Of a stretch of DNA of 64,000 nucleotides, positions 1 to 12,143 are shown in pieces; the first letter of the stretch is position 1; each line of letters begins with the position of its first letter. Location of the stretch: contig CM054112.1 of assembly GCA_028673005.1 (NCBI GenBank), positions 188,684,564 to 188,748,563 of the forward strand, written 5' to 3'. The notes below the pieces were generated by a model, which was not told where the DNA came from, made no database searches, and was given only the letters and a program-made list of their open reading frames with translations. Both the position numbers and the translations under genes were made by a program. The stretch comes from Tanypteryx hageni (lineage: Eukaryota; Arthropoda; Insecta; Odonata; Petaluridae).

Positions 1-243
1 CTGTCGTGTCCCATTTTGTCTTTTATACCGAGAGAATGGACCCCGCACGGATTTGATTCGGCGACTAATGTTGTTAGGAATGACGAAGCGATTTTTACAA
101 GATACAGCGAATTAATTAATTTTTATCTTCGAGGGAAATGTAAGTCCATTACCGGCTTCATGCCACCAAAAGTAAAGTTAAATACACTCTTTATTAATGA
201 TTCACTTTTGCCAAACATGAGAATTTTGTGAATGTGATGATCC

Positions 244-261
244 TATATATATATATATATA
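244..261. repeat. (TA)n microsatellite
   Basis: Nine TA units in A/T-rich single-copy sequence. Confidence 0.9.
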
Positions 262-702
262 AGACAAAGCTAGAGAAGAGTTGATAAAAGAAAAATGTGA
301 GGAAATACATCAGATAAAGACGTTAAGGCGGTTAACCTTACCCAGTTACTCGGGCCCTTCCTGTCCATCCTCTTAACACATTAACATAATTCTCTGAAGA
401 TGGGTAATTTTTCGAAAGTTTCCCCATTTACCTGATTTGTAGTTAAAAATTACACCCCTTACTCCCTCTTATCCTTTTTATCTTAACTCACCTCTTGTCT
501 GCCATTTTTTACCTCTCCCCTTCTCGCATCACTCCGGTTTTAATCCGATGCTAGCGCCTCCCTATTCATCCCTTTTGCTCTCTCTCACTTTTTAGATCCT
601 TCTATCTGCTCCTCGTCACTCGTCCTCCGACACTGGATATCTCTCGCTCTTGCATGTGTTGTGTTGGGCGACCACGCCGATCGGCTTAGGGCAAAGCTCC
701 GC

Positions 703-895
703 CACTCCATCCACCCTCTCCCTTCCCCACCTTCCCTCCCTATCTCTCCCTCCATATCTCCCCCTCCCTCCTTTCCTCTCTCCCCCTCCCTCTCTCTCCC
801 TCCTTCCCTCCCTCTCTCTTACCCTTCCTCTCTCTCCCTCCATTCCTCTCTCTCCCTCCTTTCCTCCCTCTCCCCACCCTTTCCCACCCTGCCTC
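703..895. repeat. Polypyrimidine island
   Basis: Almost pure C/T on the plus strand, built from CCCTC and CTCTCTC words. Overlapping open frames on both strands encode Ser/Pro/Leu or Arg/Glu/Gly runs and are not genes. Confidence 0.9.
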
Positions 896-2229
896 CACAA
901 GACTAGGGTGTGATCCGTGGATTAGAGCCACCCACTGGTCCGCGCCCAACCGGGCCCACAATCCCATTCCCTTGGTCGGGAGTTGTGACTCTGTCACTGG
1001 ACCACCTCCCACGCACAAACCTATCTCCTTCCCTTTCCATTTCCCTCCCCTCTCTCTCTGTCGCCATTCGTTTGAGCGTAGGTGTGTGCCCAGGGGCGGA
1101 GAGGGAAATAGAGACCAATAATCTGACGATTTGTTCGTTTCGAATTTAAATAACGAGTTACTGTATCGGTTCTCTGCCGCGCTCGCGATACCCGCACCCA
1201 CCCACGCTCGCTCGCACGCACACGCGTCCACAAACACGCTTGTTTAATTTAACCGGATAAAGGCGCGCTCGGAGGGATCCCGTATTTTGTAATTTTTTGC
1301 GCCGGGAGCTACGTAAAAAAATGCTACCATTACCCGCCGTTTTTGCCTGTGGGATGCGGCGAGGTCCCTAAACTTTCAAAGCCAGATTTCCGGCACGCGG
1401 TAAAAAAAATTCAAATCTCGAAACGGAGAGAAATGCGTTCGGCGTGTCTAGAGGATATCCTCGTCGAAATTTACATCCAACGGCCGGCGTTTGTGCCGTA
1501 GATGTTAAAATGCCTTTAAAACTATGAGAACCTGGTCGCGTTGCGTGAGGAGGTGGAAAAGATGCGACTCTCGGTACTTCAAAAGTATTCCGCCAGAGTT
1601 GTTGCTGATATCCTCCCTTTGTACGTGTTGATGGTGTGTGTACGCGCGAGCGTGCGTATGTGAGCATGTGAGATTGTCCACGTCTGTGGTCGGACAAGCG
1701 CCGTGACATAATGTCCTAGAAAATTTGTGCGAATGGACCCCCCATATGCGCCGCAGAGCACCGCAATGGCAGAATGGAAACGGGCATAACAGGGTACGAT
1801 TACCGCATGGAACGCGTTTTGTCCGCCTAATGAAAGGTAAATACCAATTTTTAGCGGTTTTCGCGTCCAATGGAAAGATAAATACTCGAATATCGGGAGA
1901 TAGCGGGTCCGCTTAATGCGATTAAGGCGTTTTAGATCCCCGATGTTAACTCTGAATTACTCTTGGTCGTTCAATCGACGCCGTTATCCGTGACTCCACC
2001 GAGAGGAATATCTGAATTAAAATTAATATTTATTCTGTAGGGGAGTTTCACGAAGCAGCGTTTACTATCTGCCCGTCGCATTCGCGTTTTTATTCTTAAT
2101 TGGCATGTGTTCCATTCATATTAATTATTTTAATTTCATTACGCATGTTTATTTCATACTTATACGAAATGGAGGATGTTTTCATCCTACTGTTTCGAGA
2201 AAAAGGTTATAACATGAAACCATGATAAC
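896..2229. other. Mixed sequence without a recognisable gene
   Basis: CpG-containing sequence with a CGCTCGCTCGCACGCACACG run near 1205, grading into A/T-rich DNA. Open frames up to 121 codons show no motif or splice context. Confidence 0.5.
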
Positions 2230-2255
2230 TTAAATTTCTGTCTTTTCTTTTACAG
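2230..2255 (+). promoter_or_regulatory. Recursive-splice-like 3' splice site (poly-Y tract, TACAG|GTAAGC)
   Basis: A pyrimidine-rich tract (TTTCTGTCTTTTCTTTTACAG) ends in AG at 2254-2255 and is followed at once by GTAAGC, a good 5' splice site. An acceptor abutting a donor is the signature of a ratcheting point in a long intron. A TGATAAC stretch at 2222-2228 could serve as branch point. The alternative is an ordinary acceptor whose exon happens to begin with GTAAG. Confidence 0.4.
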
Positions 2256-2305
2256 GTAAGCGACTCAAACCATTGATGCGTTTAGCTATAATCCATATGC
2301 CTGCG
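2256..2305 (+). other. Candidate 50-nt exon (RS-exon or small coding exon)
   Basis: Bounded by the acceptor ending at 2255 and a strong donor CTGCG|GTAAGTAC at 2306. One of the three frames is open throughout (16 codons, beginning KRLKPLMRLA), so it could be a real micro-exon. It could instead be the exon-definition partner of a recursive splice site, where a downstream donor helps the spliceosome recognise the site. Orientation is plus. Flanking exons are not visible in the window. Confidence 0.35.
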
Positions 2306-2589
2306 GTAAGTACTCGAGTTTCAGTTCCGAATGTCCCTCGATGTTGCAATAGCAATGTTTTTTATAATGAGTATGCTTATTACATTTGCTTCACTGTGCC
2401 CGCGGCGCATATATCTCGCGCCGTTCGTTCAGATACGATTACATTTTCCCGAAGCCATAAAAATGCTCCCAAGAAGACCGGTTTCGTCACTTTCCCGCCA
2501 TGCGAGAGGCATGAAAATTTCGAGACGATATTCATTACGCGAATGTCGATTTTTTCCCAATCTACTTCGATCAGATTGTGATCCTTAGG

Positions 2590-3440
2590 TTATTCCCTCT
2601 TGCACACATTTTTGCGCACTCTTTTCCCCGTCCCAGCCTCCAACCCACGCACATACCTTCACTTCTCCCTCTCTCTCGCCTCCCCTTCCTCCAATCCCCT
2701 CCCACTCTCCTGCCCCAAACCCGCTCCTTCCCTCTAATGTGATTGTGATCGCGCATGAAACCGCCGGTCCAAGTTGCCGCGGGCATTCTGTTCGCCGCAT
2801 GGACTATCTCTGCGGTCGAGGGACGGCGGGTACGTAGATGGGAGAGACTCGTGGGGGGAGGGAGGGCTTTATGTGGGTGGGGATCCGCCGGGAGGTAGGA
2901 GGAGGGGAGGGAGCCGACAAAGAAGCGGTGAGGTAGTGAGGGAGAATTAGTGGGAGGGGTATGGGAGAGGTGAAAGGGGTTGAGCGGGAGGCGGAGGTGG
3001 ATATACGGCGTTGATGTGGGTGGAAGAAAGAGGGACGCGACCCGCTTCGTACCTCATACCTCTCTCTCTCTCCCTTTATAACCCTCCCCTCCCACGATCC
3101 ATTCTCCCTCCCTTTCCCCTCTCTTTACTCTCCCGAGGACGTCAGCTGTCTCCCACACGTGCCCACCTTCCCTTCTTTTTCCTACCTTCTCTCCCTCCCT
3201 CTATCTCTCTCATGTTCCTCGCTCTTTCTCACTCCTCCCTCTTTCTCACTCCTCCCTCTTTCTCACTCCTCCCTCTTTCTCACTCCTTTCTCATTCCTCC
3301 CTCTCTCTCTTCCTCATTCTCTTTTTACCCCAACTCACCCCCTCTCTCTCTCTCTCCCTACTTTATCCTCCGGCATTTTCCCCCTCTCCCCTCTCTCTCT
3401 CTCTCTCACTCCCCCCTTTTCCCCTCTCCCCTCTGCTTCC
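2590..3440. repeat. Y-R-Y low-complexity island
   Basis: Pyrimidine-rich 2590-2735, purine-rich 2838-3000 and strongly pyrimidine-rich 3057-3435, with abrupt strand switches between them. It contains the 17-bp minisatellite. Confidence 0.85.
3222..3295. repeat. 17-bp minisatellite, about four copies
   Basis: The unit CTCACTCCTCCCTCTTT starts at 3228, 3245, 3262 and 3279 within a longer CT-rich island. Confidence 0.85.
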
Positions 3441-3843
3441 AAAAGAAAATCTATTTTTAAAAGGAAAAGTTTTTTCGATCTCTTTGTGTTTCTTCCCTCT
3501 TTTGTTTTCATTTCGATTTTTTTCATCTTTCGAGAGATTTTCGGCTGAATGTGATAGTTGAAGGGCGTCAAGCGCAGGAATACGATTTTTTCCATTTTTT
3601 ATCTCGAGGTTCTTTATTTTTCTGAGATACAAAAATATTAAATTTAATTTCGCAAATGGGTTTTGGAGATTTGTTTTAATATTAAAGAAACCGGACGCTG
3701 CCGGAACGTATCTGTAAACAACGTACACTGTCAGAAACGAATAAAACATGTACACACGATGAGGAGAAACTCCGGTTGTAGTCCCACAAAAGATTATTGT
3801 TGCACTTTTATCAGTGAACAGCGCCCTCATTATAGAATAAGTT

Positions 3844-4018
3844 AGTGGTTCCGGATCTTTTGAGTGCGTGGATCCCTTTTCAACCTTCAAGTATTTCGCG
3901 GACCACAACATGCCACTAGTCGTTTTTTACGCTACGTTTTATATGTATGTCTAATGTAATAACAAAAGAATAATATCCGTGAGGCCACCCCCATAAAAAA
4001 ACCCTGGCTCCACCACTG
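3844..4018. mobile_element. Possible degenerate hAT-like fragment
   Basis: The left part AGTGGTTCCGGATCTTTTGAG and the right part, whose reverse complement begins CAGTGGTGGAGCCAGG, resemble ends of hAT MITEs. The inverted match is poor and no 8-bp flanking duplication is visible, so the boundaries and the call are weak. Confidence 0.25.
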
Positions 4019-5164
4019 CTTGGACCCTACTTTTTTAATACTGGGCAATCACTGGATCTTTTCTGAAACAGTTTATTAATTTTCGAGAAAAAATAAAAAA
4101 TGTAACAAAAAATGTTACGATTTGCGATGGCAAAAATGGAGGAACCGAAGAATGACGTCCTACAAAGCGCAATCCGTAAAACTAACTACTAACTCACATA
4201 GGGGACGCGCGCCAAGTGATTTTTATGCTTATGGTTCGACGCGAGGCGGGAAGTCTATCACAGAGCGTCGTAACCGCAAATTAACCACGTGCTAAGTGGG
4301 AAGATGGTTCAATCTCGAAGCATCGTAATCGTGAAACGTTACCCGAGAGATTGATCCATTTACATCGACAATATAACAGCAACAGACACAAGCCTAACAA
4401 ATTTTCGAGATCGTGGTATTCGGTATTGTTGATATACGTCCGTTAACTTCATTACGCTACAATGATCACTTTGATTCCGCAGTGTTCTCAAAACGATCTG
4501 AGCCAAATTTTCAGTTTTTTTTTTTCATATTAACGGCACAATAAATCAATGCGTAAATTAGGGCCGTGTTTTCGCGCGCCTATCAAGTTGTCGTCGTGTA
4601 CCTGATCGAGGGTTCTGCGTTTATTCTCACATGGAAATCATCGCATATACAACATGGGATGTCTCTCACTCACCGATTCAGCTGCACGTTTGCACAAACA
4701 AATTTCAAAACGCGCTCACGTTTGCTGCCTGAATAATATGCGTTCTTTTTTGAAAGACGACGGGGCGAGCGCAAATCGTGAAATTAGTCAATGTGCCCCC
4801 TCCCTCTCGATTCGAGTCTCTACTGTTCCCCTGGGGATCACATGAATAGGTACCAGGCGTATAATTAAAGCATAGGGGTCGCTTCGTGTTGTTAACATGG
4901 CAATGCATTCGGTGCGGATGAATTGCGTTTGGAGACATTGATCGTTTTGTAAGGGGAATATGTAATAGTGCGGTAAACTCGCGTTTCTGTCAGCATATGT
5001 GGGAATGTCAACGAGTTGACAGATTTTAAATTATCCGTCATTTGGAGCGAGCCCTATTTATAGAAAATTTATAGAAAATTTAAGCGTCGGTTTCCTTAAA
5101 TGCACACTCATTATATACATACACACGCATGTATGTTTTTATGTGTGTTTTTCGCTGAGACCCG
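4019..5164. other. A/T-rich single-copy DNA
   Basis: I see no gene, RNA gene or bounded repeat here. Confidence 0.5.
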
Positions 5165-5655
5165 GACGAAGGGCAGACAACCAAAGGGCCGGCAATCTAA
5201 TAACCGACAATCTATAGGCCGAAAACATCAATTTACAATAACATATTAAAATCGATAATTATTCAATATTTTTGTAAGGATTTAATGGTTTTAAATTCTC
5301 TGGTCAAGTATGTTAAAAATATTAGAATTAAAAAATCAAATCCCAAATCGAGTTTGAACTACATATTAGTTTTTATTGGCTCATATTGTAAATTTCGCCG
5401 AATAAAACTATTTTTAAAAGAGTTTTAAATTATTTTTTATTGACTCGTATTGTAAATTTTGATGAAATATTTTAGATTGGGTTTGGTTGTTTGGGGATGG
5501 GTTGGTTTTGTTATTCTCCGATCAGTGGTGACAGCTAATCACCAACCCCCTTAACACTGAACTTCCATCCGCCTCCTCCCGGCGCGATTAACCATTGAAG
5601 TATGTATATTGTCGGCTATTTGGCTCTTCGGGTGTCGGCACTTTGACCAAGACCG
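5165..5655. repeat. Candidate element with reiterated CCGACAAT-type ends
   Basis: The left part carries GCCGGCAATC and ACCGACAATC. The right part (5607-5650) carries the inverse, ATTGTCGGC, and GTGTCGGCACTTTGACC, which matches the left GGTCAAAG-like region in inverted orientation. Inside, a 64-bp period direct repeat (TTTTATTG.CTC.TATTGTAAATTT at 5371 and 5435) is clear. No convincing target duplication was found. Confidence 0.3.
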
Positions 5656-7786
5656 TCTGCGGTTAATGTCCGATACTGGCTAATGTTAACGTCGATAGGT
5701 AAGGCCTAGCCAATACTGAGTCTTTTATTGAAAGCTTAAAAGGATATTTTCTAAGAGAAGCCTCGCTAAACTGAAATTAAAATTACTAAAATGCTATGCG
5801 TCCCAGATATCCAATATTTTTATCATGTCTTTGAGAGAAGTTTTCAAAGAAAATCGCTACTGAAACTACTCATAAATAAAATTATCAATAAAATATGCGC
5901 AAATCAAATAAAAGAGGTATCTATGTAGATGCTAGGAATTGGCAATTCTTTCATTAAAAGTGGCCTTGAAGCATTTTATTCGTCCACGAGGATTATGTAA
6001 GCTTATATTTTTTTTTAATGTTTCTTTTAACCGAGTCAACGATTCTGTTGCTACAAGAGCCAAAATGGCGTATTATTTAAGATCACACCCTCCTTCTGCC
6101 TTATCCACTCCTCACAAAAAAATACGTTCTCCGCTCGGGTGCTTTCGCTAGAGGAGGATTCCCTTTGTTCGCCTGAGAAGAGGTATCGCGAAGGTAAAAC
6201 ACCCGGAAGAGAGATAGCATAAATCTAAAAACCCCTTTGCCGAGTACGGAACAATTATTTCGCTTCCTGCCGTCGTTAAGGAGAATTACGCCTCCGAAAC
6301 TGTTCTTTTTCACAACACCTAGTTCGGCCATGTCGTTCCCTTTAAGTTCCAACAAAAAACCCTCTTTTCTCTATCTTTATTTCTCCTCTTACATCCTCTC
6401 TCCCTGTGTTTTATCGTAGCATCTCCTTCATTCACCCTCGCTTTGCACTCCGTTTGCTCCCTTTCTCTCTCTCTCTTAACCTTACTCTCTCACTCCCTCG
6501 TTCCCTTCCAGTTTTTCTATGCCTCGTTCTCTCTCTGCCGTACCCTCTCTATTTCTCTCTCTCTCTCCCTTGCGCAAGCAGTTCCTCTCTCAGCGCGGGA
6601 CACATTAAGAGCCGACAAATTTTCCACCTCCCTTGTTTTCCTACCCACTCTTCTCTTCATTCCCCACTCCTGCTCTTTCTCTCTTCCCTCTACCATCTCC
6701 ATCATTCACCTTCCTTCCCCTTCCGCTCCCTCCCTTTATTCCTCGTTTCATCCGCCTCAGTTACCTCATAATTTCGTTAATATTTGCTCCATAATCACCG
6801 TGTCCTCATCTCCTCCTCACTTCGCGCGTCGCCGTTTCAACTTTTATATTTTTAGTTCCTCAATCTCCCGCGCCCATGATGGCGCCCTAAGCGAATCCCA
6901 TTCTTTTCTCTGAGAGCTATTTTTCTTTTCCGCTGTTCTTATCTCGGGATGTATCAGCCGAGTCTGCGTTTGGCTATGCCGCGCCGACGATTTTATTTTT
7001 CGTCGATAAGTTTGAAGTCCTCCAGTTGAGGATGCGTTGCTATAGTGGAGCGGTAGAGCGTTCTTTTTCTTTAAATATCTCTTCCACGTTTCGGGATTAT
7101 TTCGTAGGTTTTTTTATGCGGATTGCATCGCCACGCGATCTTAGTTTCTTATTTTCAAGGAGGAGCTTTCTTTTGATCCGTTGATTGTTTGTTCCTCTTT
7201 ATTAGTTAAAGGAACGTATTGCATAATTATTTTCCTTTTCCTTAATCCTTTAACCCACGGCTAAAATATTATCAACCGGATGGCTTTCATCGAGAAATTT
7301 CCTTGAAAATGCAATTACGTACTCCGTTTTCTATCGCGGGATAAATTTTTGCTCTCGTGACCCTCGGCTGTGTTTCCTGTACTTTGCAAATTAAATTGAG
7401 ATCAGGGATGGCAGTGACCTTAATTATTAAAAGTAGAAAGTTGCAATTTATTTAATGGGATCGCGTCCTTGGTTGTTACTGTTACTAATAGAAAGAAACG
7501 GCTTCTGCTGAAATATATTGCATAAAAATTCTTCGAAAAATATATTTTGGTTATAATAGAGCAATCCGCATAAATATGGTAGACATAGCACATAAGATAT
7601 CACGAAAGTTATGCAAAATATTCAATTGGCGTTGATCTGAATAAAATAAAAATATTTGGCATCTCGTTTACTCTAAACATAGGTACCATACCTATATGAT
7701 TTCTTAAAAATTTTATATTGCAAAATTTATATCGCTCTTTGGCCTTCTTATATTGCTCACCAATCCTAGAATTCCCAAGAACCATA
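5656..7786. other. A/T-rich DNA around the 6.4-6.8 kb CT island
   Basis: Apart from the CT island, nothing recognisable on either strand. Confidence 0.5.
6361..6760. repeat. Polypyrimidine island
   Basis: C/T-rich on the plus strand with CTCTCTCT runs. Its frames of 121 and 156 codons are low-complexity artefacts. Confidence 0.85.
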
Positions 7787-7794
7787 GTGTAGAC

Positions 7795-8742
7795 CAGTGT
7801 TTCTCAACCGAGGGTCCCCGGACCCCTAGGGGTCCGGGTGTTATTTCTCGGGGGTCCGCGAGTTGAGTAGGACATGATGATTATTTTTTATCTATAACTC
7901 GTTTGGTCCCGCGCACATATCTGATTAACATTTCAAAGTGAAACAATATAATCCAAACAGAACTTATGATGCCTACTTTCCATTTAATCATTTATTTAAT
8001 ACTTATATTGGCTTTAATATTTTTAAAGTCATCGCGGATATGTAGCTGTTTGTGTTCCCAAACTTCATAATTTTGCGTTATAAAATATTACAAATACAGT
8101 CGAACGGAATATTAAATTAATCACGAGTATTTGTGCGGCAAAAATAACGCGTGTACCTATTAGAATATACCGAATCTGATGTGAGTCCAACAATAGTTGT
8201 TGCTAAGGCAACACTGTCGTCATGAGTGACAAAAACTGCAAAATCGCCAGTATTTACGCGAAATTCTAAGAAATACAATTGATAAGCAGAATTGTACGAT
8301 AAAAATTAGAATCTTAATTCCTTTCCTCAGAGAATAGTATAAAACTCGCACCGATATTACAATTCTGAGATATTTTAATGTGCAAGAGAAAATTACCCTG
8401 CACGATGGATTTCAGATTTCCCATGTAAATCAAATAGGAAGGATAGCTCCTGGAATCGAACCCGAGACTTGTATCTTCGCAAAAAAACTATCCTCGGGAG
8501 ATTGGCTCATGTAGTAAGCGATTTTCACCATGTTTTATGAAAATCGGTCCTTTGGTTCAAAAGTTAATAGGAGAGACAGACAGACACAACTACAAAACTA
8601 TAAGCCTATTTCCATTCTGGAAAGTAGACTAAAAACAAGACAATGAATGTAAAATGTATGAACTTTACTTGGGGAGGGGTTCCGCAGAAATAGTTTGATT
8701 TCGTAAGAGGATCCACGGCTCCAAAAAGGTTGAGAAACACTG
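7795..8742. mobile_element. Non-autonomous hAT-type transposon, 948 bp
   Basis: Perfect 15-bp terminal inverted repeats, CAGTGTTTCTCAACC at the left end and its reverse complement at the right, are flanked by a perfect 8-bp direct duplication GTGTAGAC (7787-7794 and 8743-8750). This is the hAT signature (8-bp target duplication, CAG-type ends). No transposase frame is present, so it would depend on an element elsewhere. The interior is A/T-rich. Near 8522-8590 it carries a segment ending in GACAGACAGACA that resembles retroelement tails and may be a nested insertion. Confidence 0.9.
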
Positions 8743-8750
8743 GTGTAGAC

Positions 8751-9274
8751 CACACTTTTAAGAGGTCGATCAAAACTTAACGGAGAATTTTCGAATTTCG
8801 TAGTGTACCCCGGAGGTTTTAAAATTGAGGATGAAGTTATATTCCTGGAATTTTACCGACGATTGCGACGCTTAGCCTCGAATCCCTCGGTCTTTTGCGT
8901 GATTATGTTTGCAAGAACGATATTTTGATTCCATTAAAATTTGCCAATTAATCCAGACGCGAAATATTCTGAATTGTGATATTCAAAGTGATGGATACGC
9001 CGAAATTTTTCGTGTGCCTATACATTTCCTTTTTTTGGGCATTTAGATTTATTTTAAGATGATATTGGACATATCCAGGAAGCTCCAACAAATAAGAAAA
9101 CACAGGCGTAAAGGTTTTATAATAGTGGCCGGTAGGTGGTGTGGTGGTGGCAGCTAAACATTTAGTTTTTAAAATATCTCTTAAACAATGCATATTTTTA
9201 CAATAATTAATCGAATTCTCTTTTTACGTTCATCAAATATTAAAGCAAATATTTCAAAAAACGGATAAGAGACA
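8751..9274. other. A/T-rich DNA, no gene seen
   Basis: An 81-codon minus-strand frame (8948-9193) has no recognisable motif. Confidence 0.5.
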
Positions 9275-9560
9275 TGAGTAAACACGCACTTCCGGTTGAC
9301 AGATTTTTACCAAAAACTAACCAGCTCATGACCTTTTAACAAAAATGTCAAATATAAAATTTCGCGTTGACCATTTTAATAGATTTTGAGTTATATTTTC
9401 CATAATAGTGAATCTACTGCAGACATACACGGAGACATCGAGAAAATAGTCAAAATGTGTTCAGGGAACCTTAAAACGTGTATTTCCGTTAAAATCTCGA
9501 ATTAGATGTTTTTCATGAAAACAATACTTTCTCTATATTTCGTTTATGGAGAAAGTAAAA
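9275..9560. repeat. Probable dispersed repeat with a terminal hairpin
   Basis: The stretch contains CACTTCCGGTTGACAGATTT, ACCAGCTCATGACCTTT and a terminal hairpin with arms TACTTTCTCTATA (9526-9538) and TATGGAGAAAGTA (9545-9557). The style matches a repeat class I remember from invertebrate genomes, but no second copy lies in this window. Confidence 0.35.
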
Positions 9561-10020
9561 ACAGTCACGATCTGGAACGCAGTTAGATAATCAACCTATC
9601 ATAAAAATCACCGAATTATCATCAACACATTCAGTGCACATTTTAACCCTTTTCATAACAAGCAATACAACATTGAACGAAATTAAATGACAAATCTTCA
9701 AAACGCATTCATCCCATCTTTCAACGTTCGGATATGCAACTCGTGAAGGGTTCACATGCGCACGGCAACTTTAAAAAATATGAAAAACGCAGCACTAATA
9801 AATCCCATCGAGTCTTTAAAAGGATAACATTTTTCAATGGATAATCCCATCCCTCGATGTAAAGATGAATTGGCGCGACACTTGATACCTTTTCTTCGCA
9901 AATCAAAAAAATCCCTTTCGGGCGGTGTTGAGCGAGAGAAGAATCCCGACGGATGGGATCCTGCCTTTTTCTCCGCCAAATCGTAGAGAGCGTTGCATTA
10001 CGCTTTTCCACTTATATCCT

Positions 10021-10900
10021 TTCTTTCGTGTTTCCCTCTCTCTTTAACTCTCATGATTTCTCTCTCTCTCTTTCCCGTACTCTACTTCAGTAAGCCATTA
10101 CGCCCTCTCCTTCCCCACCCCCCACCTCTCTTCAAATCCGCCCTCGCTCCTTCTATTCTCTATTTACCTTTCGCAACGCCTCCTCTCATCCGCGACCTCC
10201 TGCGCCGCCAACTTACTCCTCTACTTCCCCCCACGGTAAACACCTCGGTGCTCTCCCACCCTGCTCCCCTACACCTCTCCTCCCACCCGCACTTGGCATT
10301 CCCACCACATCACCCATCCCTTCCCCTCCCTCACCCGTTTCCCCCTCCTCCTTTCCCGGTGCACTCGAACCTTCCTCCATTATATTACGCCGCAAATGCC
10401 TCCACCCGCACCATCATCCCACACGTACCTACCCCTTTCCACCGTCATCACCGAATACCTCTGCCGGAGTCTTCCCCTTCCCTCTCACTCTCTGGGAGGT
10501 TCATTAATGACAACACGTGTTCCCGGCGACGATGGTTTGGGGAAGGGGGATTCTGACGGGGGGTTGGAGAAGGCAGAGGTAGAGGGATGAGGGATAGGTG
10601 CGTGCGTGTGTGGGAGAGGGTGCGGTGGAATGACTGGTCGAGGACGGAGAGGCGTCTGAGGGGCGGTGGAAGGCGGTGAGGGGAGGTTGGCGGTGGCGGG
10701 GGTGTGTGCAGTGTGTTTAAGGGGTGAATTCTTTGCGTGTGCCAACCGCGGTTATGGAAATCCAGCTGAGAGGGAGAGGAGTGCGGGAGAGAGGGAAGGG
10801 GTGGGTGCGTGAGAAGGGGGAGGGGAAGGTCGTATTATTACAGACTGGTGGAAGGGAGGTAGGTGGGGGGGGAGAGTGGGAGGGGAAGGATTGAAGTGTC
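10021..10900. repeat. Y-to-R low-complexity island
   Basis: Pyrimidine-rich to about 10500, then purine-rich (G-dominated) from about 10540 to 10900. The switch occurs within some 40 bases. Pro/Ser-rich frames here are not supported as genes. Confidence 0.85.
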
Positions 10901-12135
10901 GGGATGGAACGCGTTGTCGGTTGATCGATTGTCCGCCTCGGTCGTTCTTTTTTTTGTTTAATTTTTTCTTTTTTTCCCCATCGACGATCGTCGGTTGCTA
11001 TCTGGGAAACCATGAGGTGCGGGGCGATGTTTGACCAGCGTGACGGGGACCAGGGGAAGAGTTTGGGGCGAGAGGAGGAGAGGATGTTCCTAAGGCGGTG
11101 GATGTCTTTATCCGTCAATCGTGCGGCGTCTGAGCGTGTTTGAGACAGGAGAACAATGTTTTGACGTCGAGAGTCGTTCGACGATGAATTGCGCAGTGCT
11201 TTCGGATCTCCCGAGGGACATCGACGTTTGCGCTGGAAATAAAAAAAATATACGAGCCTTTATTCTTGTAAGCATATTAGGGAAAACGGGTTTTGGGGAT
11301 TTTTAAAAACTCTCTCTTGCGATGACGCTGAAAGTTTTTTTGCCACGAGTTCTTTTTAGCTTTTCTCATTTTGCTGTTTATCTATATTTTATCTACGCTG
11401 ACGATCGATATAATTAATTGGATTCAGGCTATAATGTGAGTTCCATAATTATTTTTGAATTGTAAATTTATAATTTTCTCAAGACGTCTTAAAATTAGTT
11501 CACCGCTTTTTAAGATATAATATAATTTTCATTTTTAACGAATTAATTATTGTTTCGGTATCGATACTAAATCGTAAATATTCTGGTCAAGAGTAAGGAT
11601 AAATAATAAAATGCATAAAAATTAATGCATTTGTAATTTGATATTTTGAGCATATTTCCGCTGAATTTTCTATAATTTTAATTTTAGTTGTATACGGTAG
11701 AAAATGTTGCTGTATGGATTCTAAACTAAATTCAAAAGATAAACTGTAAATTAATATAAAGAAATTCATGATTGGTGTCTTTAAGTCGCATAAGGTATAA
11801 AATATTGTTCAAAAACCTTCAACATAAAAATGTAATGAATTTTTGATCAAGGCAATAAGGGAATCGTTTTTAATCAATATGTTTTTAATTGTCATTTCCG
11901 GTCGCAACCGATAAAATTCTTACAATACGTTTTATCCTGAATCCATCTGCATCAGAAAAATTGTGATTATATTATGGATTTCACGTAGGCCACTCAGACT
12001 AACTAGGTTTGTTGACCTTTTTATCAAGTAGTATACAGTAATAAGTTCTGTAGAAGCGTTAACGACTCGATTATCACATAAATTGTAGAAAATCGCTTTA
12101 GTATATAATCATTAAAGATCGTATACATCTATAAT
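10901..12135. other. Mixed then A/T-rich DNA
   Basis: The minus strand has a 133-codon frame (10717-11118) whose first 40 codons favour G/C in third position and read plausibly (MTDKDIHRLRNIL). No family is recognised, and the rest enters the GA/CT island. The remainder, 11310-12135, is A/T-rich with nothing recognisable. Confidence 0.4.
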
Positions 12136-12143
12136 TCTACGGG

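Noticed and set aside
8440..8530. Possible tRNA or tRNA-derived SINE (GGTTCGATTCCAGG on the minus strand)
   Set aside because: Only the T-arm-like word is present. No A-box, acceptor stem or anticodon arm can be folded around it.
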